Positions 35,938 to 48,550 of a stretch of DNA of 64,000 bases are shown one piece after another. Position 1 is the stretch's first letter. Each line of letters opens with the position of its first letter. This stretch comes from Mactromeris polynyma (lineage: Eukaryota > Mollusca > Bivalvia > Venerida > Mactridae): positions 12,728,256 to 12,792,255 of the forward strand of contig JASFXZ010000001.1 in assembly GCA_032209605.1 (NCBI GenBank), read 5' to 3'. The notes under the pieces were generated by a model. That model worked only from the letters and a program-made list of their open reading frames with translations, was not told the origin of the DNA and ran no database searches. Both the position numbers and the translations under genes were made by a program.

Positions 35938-38900
35938 TATGGGACAAACCCCCTCCAGGACAATACCTCTCCCATCATTCTGGTAGAACAAACCCCCTCC
36001 AGGACAATACCTCTCCCATCATTCTGGTAGGACAAACCCCCTCCAGGACAATACCTCTCCCATCGTTCTGGTAGGACAAACTCCCTCCAGAACAATACCT
36101 CTCCCATCATTCTGGTAGGACAAACCCCCTCCAGGACAATACCTCTCCCATCATTCTGGTAGGACAAACTCCCTCCAGAACAATACCTCTCCCATCATTC
36201 TGGTAGGACAAACCCCCTCCAGGACAATACCTCGCCCATCGTTCTGGTAGGACAAACTCCCTCCAGATCAATACCTCTCCCATTGTTCTGGTAGGACAAA
36301 CCCCCTCCAGGACAATACCTCTCCCATCGCTCTGGTAGGACAAACTCCCTCCAGGACAATACCTCTCCCATCATTCTAATAGGACAAACTCCCTCCAGGA
36401 CAATACCTCTCCCATCATTCTGGTAGGACAAACCCCCTCCTGGACAATACCTCTCCCATCGTTCTGGTAGGACAAACTCCCTCCAGAACAATACCTCTCC
36501 CATCATTCTGGTAGGACAAACCCCCTCCAGAACAATACCTCTCCCATTGTTCTGGTAGGACAAACCCCCTCCAGGACAATACCTCTCCCATCGCTCTGGT
36601 AGGACAAACTCCCTCCAGGACAATACCTCTCCCATCATTCTAATAGGACAAACTCCCTCCAGGACAATACCTCTCCCATCATTCTGGTAGGACAGACTTC
36701 CTCCAGGACAATACCTCTCCCATCATTCTGTTAGGACAAACTCCCTCCAGGACAATACCTCTCCCATCATTCTGGTAGGACAAACTCCCTCCAGAACAAT
36801 ACCTCTCCCATCATTCTGGTAGGAAAAACTCCCTCCAGGACAATACCTCTCCCATCATTCTGGTAGGACAAACCCCCTCCAGGACAATACCTCTCCCATC
36901 GCTCTGGTAGGACAAACTCCCTCCAGGACAATACCTCTCCCATCATTCTAATAGGACAAACTCCCTCCAGGACAATACCTCTCCCATCATTCTGGTAGGA
37001 CAGACTCCCTCCAGGACAATACCTCTCCCATCATTCTGTTAGGACAAACTCCCTCCAGGACAATACCTCTCCCATCATTCTGGTAGGACAAACTCCCTCC
37101 AGAACAATACCTCTCCCATCATTCTGGTAGGAAAAACTCCCTCCAGGACAATACCTCTCCCATCATTCTGGTAGGACAAACACCTCCAGGACAATACCTC
37201 TCCCATCATTCTGGTAGGACAAAGCTCCTCCAGGACAATACCTCTCCCATCATTCTGGTAGGACAAAGCTCCTCCAGGACAATACCTCTCCCATCATTCT
37301 GGTAGGAAAAACACCCTCCAGAACAATACCTCTCCCATCATTCTGGTAGGACAGACTCCCTCCAGGACAATACCTCTCCCATCATTCTGGTAGGACAGAC
37401 TCCCTCCAGGACAATACCTCTCCCATCTTTCTGGTAGGACAAACTCCCTCCAGGACAATACCTCTCCCATCGTTCTGGTAGGACAAACTCCCTCCAGGAC
37501 AATACCTCTCCCATCATTCTGGTAGGACAAAGCTCCTCTAGGACAATACCTCTCCCATCATTCTGGTAGGACAAAGCTCCTCCAGGACAATACCTCTCCC
37601 ATCATTCTGGTAGGACAAACTCCCTCCAGAACAATACCTCTCCCATCATTCTGGTAGGACAGACTCCCTCCAGGACAATACTTCTCCCATCATTCTGGTA
37701 GGACAAACTCCCTCCAGGACAATACCTCTCCCATCATTCTGGTAGGACAAACTCCCTCCAGGACAATACCTCTCCCATCATTCTGGTAGGACAAACTCCC
37801 TCCAGGACAATACCTCTCCCATCGTTCTGGTAGGACAAACTCCCTCCAGGACAATACCTCTCCCATCTTTCTGGTAGGACAAACTCCCTCCAGAACAATA
37901 CCTCTCCCATCATTCTGGTAGGAAAAACTCCCTCCAGGACAATACCTCTCCCATCATTCTGGTAGGACAAACCCCCTCCAGGACAATACCTCTCCCATCA
38001 TTCTGGTAGGACAAAGCTCCTCCAGGACAATACCTCTCCCATCATTCTGGTAGGACAAACTCCCTCTGGACAATACCTCTCCCATCATTCTGGTAGGACA
38101 AACTCCCTCCAGAACAATACCTCTCCCATCATTCTGGTAGGACAGACTCCCTCCAGGACAATACCTCTCCCATCATTCTGGTAGGACAGACTCCCTCCAG
38201 GACAATACCTCTCCCATCTTTCTGGTAGGACAAACTCCCTCCAGGACAATACCTCTCCCATCATTCTGGTAGGACAAACTCCCTCCAGGACAATACCTCT
38301 CCCATCATTCTGGTAGGACAAAGCTCCTCCAGGACAATACCTCTCCCATCATTCTGGTAGGACAAAGCTCCTCCAGGACAATACCTCTCCCATCATTCTG
38401 GTAGGACAAAGCTCCTCCAGGACAATACCTCTCCCATCATTCTGGTAGGACAAAGCTCCTCCAGGACAATACCTCTCCCATCATTCTGGTAGGACAAACT
38501 CCCTCCAGAACAATACCTCTCCCATCATTCTGGTAGGACAGACTCCCTCCAGGACAATACCTCTCCCATCATTCTGGTAGGACAGACTCCCTCCAGGACA
38601 ATACCTCTCCCATCTTTCTGGTAGGACAAACTCCCTCCAGGACAATACCTCTCCCATCGTTCTGGTAGGACAAACTCCCTCCAGGACAATACCTCTCCCA
38701 TCATTCTGGTAGGACAAAGCTCCTCTAGGACAATACCTCTCCCATCATTCTGGTAGGACAAAGCTCCTCCAGGACAATACCTCTCCCATCATTCTGGTAG
38801 GACAAACTCCCTCCAGAACAATACCTCTCCCATCATTCTGGTAGGACAGACTCCCTCCAGGACAATACTTCTCCCATCATTCTGGTAGGACAAACTCCCT

Positions 38901-39412
38901 CCAGGACAATACCTCTCCCATCATTCTGGTAGGACAAACTCCCTCCAGGACAATACCTCTCCCATCATTCTGGTAGGACAAACTCCCTCCAGGACAATAC
39001 CTCTCCCATCGTTCTGGTAGGACAAACTCCCTCCAGGACAATACCTCTCCCATCTTTCTGGTAGGACAAACTCCCTCCAGAACAATACCTCTCCCATCAT
39101 TCTGGTAGGAAAAACTCCCTCCAGGACAATACCTCTCCCATCATTCTGGTAGGACAAACCCCCTCCAGGACAATACCTCTCCCATCATTCTGGTAGGACA
39201 AAGCTCCTCCAGGACAATACCTCTCCCATCATTCTGGTAGGACAAACTCCCTCCAGGACAATACCTCTCCCATCATTCTGGTAGGACAAACTCCCTCCAG
39301 AACAATACCTCTCCCATCATTCTGGTAGGACAGACTCCCTCCAGGACAATACCTCTGCCATCATTCCGGTAGGACAAACTCCCTCCAGGACAATACCTCT
39401 GCCATCGTTCCA
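35938..39412. repeat. 44-bp satellite array (~79 units) with 1187-bp higher-order repeat
   Basis: The unit is CTGGTAGGACAAACTCCCTC / CAGGACAATACCTCTCCCAT / CATT (44 bp), with variants CTCCCTCC, CCCCCTCC and GCTCCTCC. Variant patterns repeat at 1187 bp (27 units minus 1 bp), for example 37294 with 38481 and 37734 with 38921. An earlier block marked by TCATTCTAAT repeats at about 36371, 36635 and 36942. Because 44 is not a multiple of 3, one unit is read in all three frames. The 78-147-codon minus-strand ORFs are therefore artefacts of a stop-free unit. Confidence 0.97.
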
Positions 39413-40489
39413 CAGTATTCACCTAATTACTTGAATAAGCAGTTGTGTGTTTTCTGTATTTTCAGGATTTCTTCAATTAAGTAACAGTTTTAGCAGGCGA
39501 GCAAGAAACTTCATTTTTAATTGAATTTAGTTCCCACTCTTTCTTTATATTCCCTTTGCATAACACTGCACGTCTTTTATTAAATGAACTCCGTGAAGCT
39601 CAGAAATGACGACAAAAGTAAGTGCTTGTACTGCAGACTGACACCTAGGCCCAGCCCTCAGTCACAAATCAGAGTAAGTATGTGACAAGAAATGAATGAA
39701 ACTTATGCCAATTCGAGACAATCTTTCCCACCAGATTGGTAACACAATCTTTGATTATTCACTTTGTTTATTGCACAAATAAATCCTTGTCTGGAATCAT
39801 AGAATATAATCCTAACATTATAAGCAATAAGTTTACAGAAGGCAGCAAACCCCAACGTGAAATATAATGGAAAAGAAATAAAAATAACTTTTAATCTACT
39901 GGAAGAAGGCATGGTTAATGAGAAAATGGGAGGAAACAATAAAGTTCACCAGACAAATGCAATAGCCACTAAAAGCAAGACGAAACAAGCAAGTAATAAA
40001 ACTACTTCCATTACTAAATATATGTTACATTACCATATTATTAGTCTCTGCTTAATGAAGGTTTTTACAAAGAGTATCATTTTGTAGAAAAACAAACTTT
40101 CCAGCTCTCCCCAGACACATATCTGGTGATGCACTACCATTATCATGATAGCCAGAAATAATAGGTTCCTTAAAAGCTTTTGCAGTCAGAATCCTACACT
40201 TCACTTAGAAATCGCCACTTGAAGGAAAATATGTTTTTGTCATTTCAAATCAGACAAAAGTAACAATATATTCTGCTCAAGATACTCTCAGTAAGACTGG
40301 TTACATTTCAACATTTCCTCAGAAATAAGACATTTAAATGAGCATAAAATTGTACAGAAAAACTTCAATGCAGGGGGACAAATGCATTGTATAATATAAT
40401 AACTTAGAAGGTTCTATCAAGGAAATGTAAGTGTATATAATTATGGTAAACGTTATACTGTATGGGATGGAAAACGAACAGCATTGTAT
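39413..40489. other. Unique sequence, no gene recognised
   Basis: Nothing supported beyond short ORFs with no similarity. Confidence 0.35.
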
Positions 40490-40491
40490 AC

Positions 40492-41886
40492 TCAGTAAAA
40501 AAAGTCTTGCGACACGGAATATTTGTTTGGTAATTTATCGGAATGCATTCAAAACCTATATAAACTATATATTTTTGGAAAGTTTAACTCATGGCCTGTC
40601 GATTGGTTCTGATATAGCCCTAGTTACACCTCTAATTTTTTAATAAATACCGTTAAAATCACCTAGGCTGGAGCGTCAAAAGTCAGGAAATTCACGAGTT
40701 TTTCACATTACATGTAATCAATACCAATACATTTATCGCTCAAATTCTTCATTCCATTTGTTGTTCCTGTATATCTGTTACAGAGTGTTATGAACATTAT
40801 GAATCAAAATCGTCGGCTTATTCATTTATCAAACGACGACAGGCGGCGGCCCGTCGGACATTTGCAGGCAGGTTGGAGCGCTGTAGTCGTCGGACTTCTG
40901 TTTGGTGTAGACAGAGCTACTGTTTATAGGTTGTTGAGGCGGTTCAGAACCACTTGATCCGTCAGCGACAGACGTAGGTCTGGCCCTCCGCGCGTTACTA
41001 CACACCAGGAAGACCGATATGTGGAAGTGTCCGTCACCAGAAACAGGTTCCTCTCTAGTGTGGACGTTCGCCAGAGACTAATGTTATGGAGAGGCCCTGG
41101 TGCTAGACAAGTGTCGCTACACTTAAAACCGCATCCATAGTTTTAGGTTTAAATCATGTGTGCCCTCAAAAAAACTACGTCTGCTCCAACGTCACCGTCA
41201 GGCTAGACTTGCATTTTGCAATGCACACGTCGGATGGAAGAGACAGCGATGGAGGTCAGTGTTGTTTACCGACGAATCACCTTCACAATACTGATGGACG
41301 TAAGCGTGTGTGGCGCAGACGTCAGTAACGACATGCTGAATGCACCGTTATGACGACGGTGGCTGGAAAAGGTGGATCAGTGATGGTATGGGCCGGCATT
41401 ACTTCCTATGGTAGAACGAAGCTTGTTGTCGTTCCAGCACTATGACCGGCCAGCGCTATCGTGACGAAATTGTTGAGCCTCACGTGCGACCATTTGGTGG
41501 CTATACACATTACTAATTCTATGTGATAGCATAAGAAATCGTTTCTGAGACAGTCGATCGCTGAACTCTTATTTTCAAAACAAGTGCTAGAAAACTAATG
41601 TAAGTCTAAATCGCCATTTTTGTGACTTTGAGTTAATTCATTAATAGCCTTTAATACAATCAATTATTCAGTGGAAAAGCATTCAATTTTCTGACTTTTG
41701 ACGCTCTAACCTATGTGATTTTAACGGTATTCATTAAAACAATAGAGGTGTAACTAGCGCTATATAAGAACCAATTGACAGGCCATGAGTTAAACTTTCC
41801 AAAAATAAATAGTTTATATAGGTTTTGAATGCATTCTGATAAATTACCAAACAAATATTCCGTGTCGCAAGACTTTTTTTACCGAG
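40492..41886 (+). mobile_element. Tc1-like transposon with ~200-bp TIRs, 1395 bp
   Basis: The left TIR is 40492-40692 (starts CTCAGTAAAAAAAGTCTTGC) and the right TIR 41684-41886 (ends ..AAGACTTTTTTTACCGAG). They are inverted copies with roughly a dozen mismatches. TA flanks both ends (40490-40491, 41887-41888). Long TIRs occur in some Tc1/mariner lineages. The transposase between them is badly degraded, far more so than the TIRs, which hints that the copy was mobilised in trans or corrected between its ends. Confidence 0.9.
40830..41500 (+). pseudogene. Tc1-like transposase remnant
   Basis: In broken frames one can read an N-terminal segment with ..TFAGRLERCSRR, then EDRYVEVSVTRNRFLSSVDV, then RWRSVLFTDES (first catalytic Asp, near 41250-41280), DGRKRVWRRR and GGSVMVWAGITSYGR (41370-41415). 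The DDN and IEH motifs carrying the second Asp and the Glu are absent: after THY at about 41511 the sequence leaves homology. Multiple stops and frameshifts make it non-functional. Confidence 0.82.
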
Positions 41887-41888
41887 TA

Positions 41889-42439
41889 TATATGTATATG
41901 AAAGACAATGCCATATGATGTCTATATCTACCTGACTTAAACCATGTTAACCTCATGGGCCAGTGTATGTACAATACATGTATAGACAGTTGAAATGGTG
42001 GTCACTGATTGACAGTTTGCATTATGAGCGTGACCTAAGGGACAAGGACATGAGCAATAGCAAGTGTCTACATCCCATATACAATGCCACAAGTTGTTTT
42101 AACCACATGTACATTGTCTAATCGATATAGACAACTGAAATGGAAGCCATTGATAGGTTAGAGCATTGTTTAATATACTCTGTTTCTTACATAAATGTGG
42201 TATACAATAGGCTCAATAGTTAAGCCTATCAATATAACTGACAATGGTAAGCACTAACTCATCTATCAGATTATGAAGAGTAAAATAATTACCGTAGCAA
42301 TATTAAATGATGACATGACGAAATAACCGGTATGATTTCAGAAATATAATATGATATGTAATGATGTCAGTGATTTATTGTTCTGTCTCAGTGTAACTAT
42401 CGAAACAACAACAATTTAGTCAAAATATATAATTTAAGT
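41889..42439. other. Unique sequence with a faint duplicated block
   Basis: A diverged direct repeat (TATAGACAGTTGAAATGGTG near 41980 and ATATAGACAACTGAAATGGA near 42125) is the only structure noted. No gene. Confidence 0.4.
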
Positions 42440-42452
42440 TTAACCTGTTTTA
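42440..42452. repeat. Left target-site duplication of LINE dimer A+B
   Basis: TTAACCTGTTTTA here is identical to 50577-50589. Together the two copies bracket 42453-50576. Confidence 0.9.
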
Positions 42453-44578
42453 TTATTATTATTATGTTGTTTTATGGCGCATCGACAGCTTGGGTCATTT
42501 AGCGCGCAAGAAATGTTAAAAATATGTGAAACTAAAAAAGGTACGTGATATACTTGTATATGTTAAATTGGGGTAAATATAGTATAATATGAGATTTTAG
42601 ATTATAAATATCATAGCTTGTTGTAAAAGCCAATCTCTATGATGTAGCTTATGAATTTTCCAACTTGTATAGTCTCAATGAGACTAAAAAATTTAATTAT
42701 TATCATGTGGTTTTATGGCGCATTGACAGCTTTGGTCATTTAGCGCGCAAGAAATGTGAAATTATGTGAAACTAAAAAAGGTAACGTGATATACTTGTAA
42801 ATGTTAACTAGTTAGCGGACTGGTTGAAGGTCAACACAGCCAACGAGAAAAAATGTACTGTGAAAGGCGTATTTCATGGAATACAGTCCAGATTTATTAA
42901 AAAAATAAGTTAAAAATAAAATAAAAGACTAAGTTTCTTCATCAGAGAGCATGCTCTCATCCCCTGGGACAGAGATTCCATCACTGTCATCCTCCATGTC
43001 ACTAAGACATTCAAACTTGTTGTTGAGGGGGGTTTCATAATTTTTTGTTTTACGTGGTTTTGGTGTGGGTGATGGTGGTGAAGGTTTGTGACCTGCAGGT
43101 TTTTCTTTAGGAGGTTGGGAAGTGGGTTTGCTGTTATTTTTGTTTGCTGGTGCAGGTTTCACCTTAGGTTTGGTAGTAGTAGGGGCAGGCGATGTGGCCT
43201 TAGTTGGAGTGGGTATTGGTTTCTTGGTAGTAGGGGGTCTGGTGATTTGGTTTTTGGAGGAATGGATTTTGGTTTTTCGGGCATAACAGGTTTTTTTGGC
43301 TGATTGGATGTTTTTGGTACAGGGGGAGGAACCTTTGGGGCAGGCTGTCTCTGTGTCTGCACAGATGAGGGGGCCAGACCTTTAAGGTCCTCTGCAATCT
43401 GAGGATACTTTTCTATTAAAATTTTGATAAGATCACTACAAGAGTGACAAGGAGGGATGTTCGCCAAAGGGGCAGCTTTGTTGGCATAGCTAGCATTACT
43501 GCTAGCCTGTGCCTGGTCCCTCTGGCGGTTCTGTACAACCCTCCTTGCCTCTATAAAAGAAACACCCTGGTTATATTTAATTTCTAAAATGTCTTTCTCA
43601 GTCTTCCACGACTGGCAATGTTTTGAAAAAACAGGGTGGGAACCCTTGCAATTTACACAGAGGGGTTTTTCATGACAGACTTTAGAATCATGGTCTGGCC
43701 CCTCATGTGCACAGACTGCACAAACTTGAATATTTGTGCATCTGGTCTCGTGATGGCCAAACCTCTGACACCTGTAACAGCGCAGAGGGTTTGGTACATA
43801 CACAGAGACCGGAACGCATTCATACCCAATTTTTAAGCTGGATGGAAGTACAGATGTTGAGAATGTTAGTATGTGTTTGTTTGGATAATCTTACCGTCTC
43901 TCTTAATTGAAATACGTTTGACTTCAGAGACAGCCTGCCCCTGCAGATTAGTTTTTATTTCGTCGAGGGACTCGCAACATGCGAGATCCCTACAACGAAT
44001 AACTCCTTTAGATGAATTAAGTGATGGGTGGGGTTTAATGACGACCCCCAACCCAAAGAATTGTTTGTGACCTAAAAGGTTTTTTGCTTGTTGCATGGTG
44101 GAGCATTCCACCAGCAACGTTTCATCTTTCAATTTCTTCACGGACCTTGGCATTCCGAGAATGGATTGCAAAGTCTTCTGTATGACAAAGGGGGAAAGTT
44201 TGGTAATTGGTTTCTCTGAATCTGAAGATTTTATAACAATGAAACGAGAGAAGTTTTGGGGGGTCATGTGTGATATGTCTGTCTCAGAGTCAGACTCCGA
44301 GAGTGTTCGCTTGGCTTTTTTTGGGGTTGCCATGCTGATTGAATTAGTTCATCATTGATGCTCCCCACCCGCCACGGAGTCCAACAAGGGGACATGACCA
44401 GGGGACATCCAACACTGGTCATGACAGGGATACATCAATGATATACTCGTGATAAAAGGGTTAAACTGGACAAATGAGTTCCCTCAGAACATTTTACAAG
44501 CTTAAAACAACTTTGGAAAATTTCGAATGTCAGTTAAAGGCCAAACAAGTATCCGATTGGCCCATGGGCCACCATCTT
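42453..44578 (-). mobile_element. Half-LINE copy A (gag-only, ORF2 deleted), 5'-truncated
   Basis: From its 5' end on the minus strand: partial 5' UTR (44578-44334), a gag-like ORF1 broken by frameshifts, then direct fusion to the last ~80 bp of ORF2 coding sequence near 42885, then a duplicated 3' UTR ending in (ATT)n read on plus (42453-42466). The EEP, RT and RNase H regions are absent. The same fusion occurs in copies C and D. Confidence 0.88.
42929..44333 (-). pseudogene. gag-like ORF1 of half-LINE A, two frameshifts
   Basis: An RNA-binding ORF1 protein of an I-like LINE. The start MATPKKAKRTLSESDSE is at 44333. The frame breaks near 43870 (4 bp fewer than copy D in the TATGTAAGTGTTTG region). 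It resumes through three CCHC knuckles (CYRCQRFGHHETRC and two more) at 43803-43159. It breaks again near 43230, where one base is missing from the GGTAGTAGGAGGGG run, and ends in the acidic tail at 42929. Otherwise it is collinear with the intact copy B protein, so the decay is recent. Confidence 0.88.
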
Positions 44579-44826
44579 CCATTATTATTATTATTATGTT
44601 GTTTTATGGCGCATCGACAGCTTTGGTCATTTAGCGCGCAAGAAATGTTAAAAATATGTGAAACTAAAAAAGGTTATATGATATTCTTGTAAATATGTTA
44701 AACTTGTGCAAATATAGTGTGTAAAAAAGTATCATTATGTAAGAATATAGTTTATGTACTAGAGTGAGCAAGGCAATCCTCATTCACTGATACATGTAAT
44801 ATATATGTGTGTATAGATTAAAATTA
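44579..44826 (-). other. 3' UTR and (TAA)n tail of LINE B
   Basis: On the plus strand it reads ATT repeats, then ATGTTGTTTTATGGCGCATC GACAGCTTTGGTCATTTAGC GCGC. The same terminal block is repeated, twice each, in copies A, C and D. It probably holds the signal recognised by the element's own RT, by analogy with other TAA-tailed I-like elements. Confidence 0.75.
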
Positions 44827-47800
44827 TTATAACTTGTTGTAAAAACCAATCTCTTTGATATAGCTTATAATTTTTCCAACTTGTACAGTCTCAAAAAGAC
44901 TTCTAACGTCAGTAGTATTAAAAAATTGGGAACGGACTGGCTGAAGGTCAACACAGTCGACGAGAAAATGCTGTACTGTGAAAGGCGTATCACATGGAAT
45001 GCATTCCAGTCTAGCATCCTGGCCAAACAGCCAGGAATGCGTAAGACGTGTGTGCCCAATCCTGCATCGGGCAATTATAACTTCTTCTTTACGGATGGAT
45101 CTATAGGCAGGTTGCCATTCTCCAAGTGCTGGTTTCACTGAGTGTAATTTGTTGTTGATGTCTGTATCCCACTGGGATTTCCATGAAGATAGGGTGTATG
45201 ATGAGACGGCAGATTTGAAATCAGAAAATGGAACTTTGATATCTGAAATGTTTAAGGTCAGGGCAGACTTGGCATTTCTGTCAGCCATTTCATTCCCCTT
45301 GATGCCTACATGACCAGGGACCCAACAAAACACAAATTCCCTCGTCGCACTGAGTGTTGAAACCCGCTCAAGGATTTTGCATATCGCAGGATTCTCCAGA
45401 TCCCAACTGGAGAGAGTCTGCAAGGCCGATAAAGAGTCCGAAAATATAATAAACTGATTTTTCCTAGATTTCTCTGCGATATCAAGAGCGAGATCAACAG
45501 CCTTAACCTCAGCCGAGAAGACTGAGGATTTGTCAGGCAGGCGACATTTCAAAATGCTTTTATCCGACACTGCCGCTGCCCCAACAGCGTCACCATCTTT
45601 TGATCCATCCGTGTATATTCTTTTGTGGTTGGCATATTCTTCTCTGAGTTCATTATACTTTGTCTTGAACACGACCCCGTCCGTGTCAGATTTCTTGTTA
45701 TTTGTAAGGTCAAAACGGTATATTGCAGATCTGAGGGTCCAGGGTGGGGTATCTATTATTTTGAACTGATCTATTGAATCCATATTTACTTGGGTGTCTT
45801 GAATAGGTTGGGACATGCGTATGCCAAGAGGAGGGATCTCATTTGGTTTACGTTCAAAGAGAGGTTTGAATTTAGGGTTAAAAACAACTTCATGTGTAGG
45901 GTTAAGAGGATTTGCTTTCAGTTTCAGAATATACTGCAGGGAAAGTTTTTCCCTTCTGAGATAAAGGGATGGTTCGTTAGCCTCAACATGGAGGCTTTTC
46001 ACAGGAGAAGTTCGAAATGCTCCCAGTACTATTCTTAGTCCCTGATTATGTATGGAGGCTAGTGGTTTTAAGTATGACTTTCTAGCTGATCCATATACTA
46101 TTGACCCATAGTCTAACTTGGAGCGGACAAGGGATCTATAAAGCCGCAACAGGACTTTTCTATCAGCTCCCCAGTCAGAGTGAGCAACAACTTTCAAGAG
46201 GTTGAGAGCTTTCTGGCACTTCTTTTTAAGTGCACGTATGTGTTGGATAAAGGTAAGTTTCCGGTCAAATATGACACCTAGGAATTTAAATTCAGGGACC
46301 ACTTGGATTGGTGTATTGTTCATGTGAAGGCTTGGTTCAGGATGCATACCCCGAAGTTTGCAAAAGTGCATGCACTTAGTTTTGGCCTTAGAAAATTTGA
46401 AGCCATTTTTATCAGCCCAGGTTTGGAGTTTATTTAGACATTGTTGGAGCTGTCGCTCTATTATATTCATATTGCGAGATCTGAAACATATAACAAAATC
46501 ATCCACATAGAGTGAACATTCTACTCCTGGGTTGATGGCTTTAACAATGCTATTGATCTTTACGCTGAAGAGTGTGACTGACAAGATACAGCCTTGTGGA
46601 ACACCCATTTCTTGTTCGCGCCGTCCTGATAACTTGTCACCAACACCAACGCGAAAGTAGCGTTCATTCAAGAATGCAGCAATAAAAAGTGGGAGGCGGC
46701 CTCTGAGACCAAAGTCATGAAGATCTTTCAGAATTCCATACTTCCAAGTAGTGTCGTAGGCGCTTTCAAGATCAAAGAATACAGATACAACATGTTGTTT
46801 ATTAATAAAAGCTTCTCTTAGAAATGTTTCTAAGCGTACCAGATGATCATTTGTACCACGTTGGCGGCGAAATCCGCTTTGGACATCAACAATAAGGTTG
46901 TTGGATTCTAAGAACCACACAAGACGGTTGTTTACCATTCGTTCCAATGTTTTGCAGATGCAACTTGTGAGAGCTATAGGGCGATAGTTATTAGGGTCAC
47001 TAGTTTCCTTGCCCGGTTTTGGGATAGGAATTACTAGTGCCTCAAGCCATGAGGTGGGAAACTCACCAGATTGCCAAATGTCATTAAAAATATCAAGTAA
47101 AATAGAGAGTGTGGTATCAGGTAATTGCTTCAAAAATTGATAGTGAACTTTGTCTGGTCCTGGGGAGGTATCGTCTGTCTTGTGAAGGGCAGTTTTAAGT
47201 TCTTGTAAAGAGAACAACTTGTTATAGGATTCCTGGTTCTTGGAAGAAAAATTAAGCTTCTTCTTTTCCTCGTTAGTTTTGTTCTTCTGAAAATTTTTAG
47301 AACTATTTTGCGATGAAGACTTTTTCGCAAATGCGTCTGCCAGAGCATCAGCAATTTTCTCCAGAGTATCTATTTTGGTATCATCAACAGACAGGTGATT
47401 GATAGGGGGTTGGGATTTTCCCTTTATTTTTCGGATCATGTCCCAGGTTTTTTTGACAGAAACTCTACTTTTTAGTCTTGAAACATATTGTCTTCAAGAC
47501 TTTCGTTTACTGTTTTTAATTGTATGTCGAGCCTTGGCCCTAAATATACGAAAGTGATTAAGATTGTCCTGAGTGGGTCTCAGATTGAATTTCCTGAGGG
47601 CTTCTTTTCTGTTTTGTGTTGCTCTTTTGCATTCCTCGTTGTACCAAGGCTTGTCAGGGTGTTTAGGATTTGGGGAGGTTTGAGGTATGGACTGTTTTGC
47701 TGCATCTATTAGCAGCGAAGTAAAAAGATGAGATGCATCATCACAATCATCAAACTTTTCACAAGTGATTGTCTGTTCACAAGTAAGTTTAAACTTTTTC

Positions 47801-48510
47801 CAATCAGCTTTGGAAAGTTTCCATTTTCTAGGGCGTTCGTAGCTCGATGGCCTTGTGGAAGAGATAAAAATAGGAAAGTGATCACTTCCACATGTGTCAT
47901 CGCATACTTTCCAGTCAAAGTCTGGAAGTAGGCTTGGACTACATATAGAAAGATCAAGAGATGAATATGATCCTGTTGCAGGATGCAGATAAGTCTTTGA
48001 ATTTACATGATTCATAATAGACAAATCATTAGACGTAATAATATGCTCAAGTTGGGTTCCTCTGTGGTTAGTATCATCACATCCCCAGATGATGTTATGA
48101 CCGTTAAAATCACCCGCTAATATGTATGGGGCGGGAAGTTGTGTTATAAGATTGTTCAGTTTGTTTATATCAATAGGCTCTCTGGGCGGTAGGTATACAG
48201 AGCACAGTGTAATACTATTGTGCATCGACACTCTTACAGCAACAGCTTGTAGAGTTGTGTTTAAAGTTATTTGTGAGTGTGGAACACAATTTTTTATAAT
48301 AATAGAAACTCCACCATGGGCTTTGTTGCCCTCGGTATACACTTTGTTATATATAGAATGGTATTTAAAAGATACACTATCATTCTCTTTCAAGAATGTT
48401 TCCTGAAGACAGAAAGCAACAGGTGAATGTTCACTTATTAAAAGAGATATTTCGTCTATATTGGCCTTCAGGCCTCTACAATTCCATTGTATTATATCAT
48501 TTGACGCCAT
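44827..48510 (-). pseudogene. LINE ORF2: endonuclease-RT-RNase H, single in-frame TGA
   Basis: This polyprotein nicks target DNA, primes and copies the element RNA, and removes RNA. It has 1227 sense codons' worth of frame from ATG 48510 to stop 44827, with one TGA at 47496-47494 (codon 339); both halves are in the same frame. EEP endonuclease: N10 in QWNCRG, E37 in LQE, D134/N136 in GDFNGH, SDH at 209-211. RT (numbered from M at 47439): FFDLESAYD at 221-229, PQGCILSVTLF at 281, YVDD at 311-314 (46509-46498). RNase H: YTDGS (D612), E645, SDS (D669) and AD at 720-721. A C-terminal CIPCD..H..C cluster lies near the end. If TGA is not suppressed, the endonuclease and polymerase are separated. 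Confidence 0.93.
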
Positions 48511-48550
48511 GATAGATTAAAAATAAGTTAAAAATAAAATAGAAGAAAGA

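Noticed and set aside
35938..39412. Family of 78-147-residue repeat proteins on the minus strand (MSYQNDGRGIVLEGV..)
   Set aside because: The unit is 44 bp, not a multiple of 3, and the same peptide words appear in shifted frames; this is an artefact of a stop-free satellite unit.
44095..44358. Plus-strand 87-codon ORF repeated at 49734 and 59408
   Set aside because: It is the antisense of the conserved LINE gag N-terminus in all three copies; conservation follows from gag.
47440..47493. Boundary between two separate LINE ORFs (endonuclease and RT)
   Set aside because: Both ORFs are in the same frame and the intervening codons read as normal polyprotein; a single nonsense codon explains the break.
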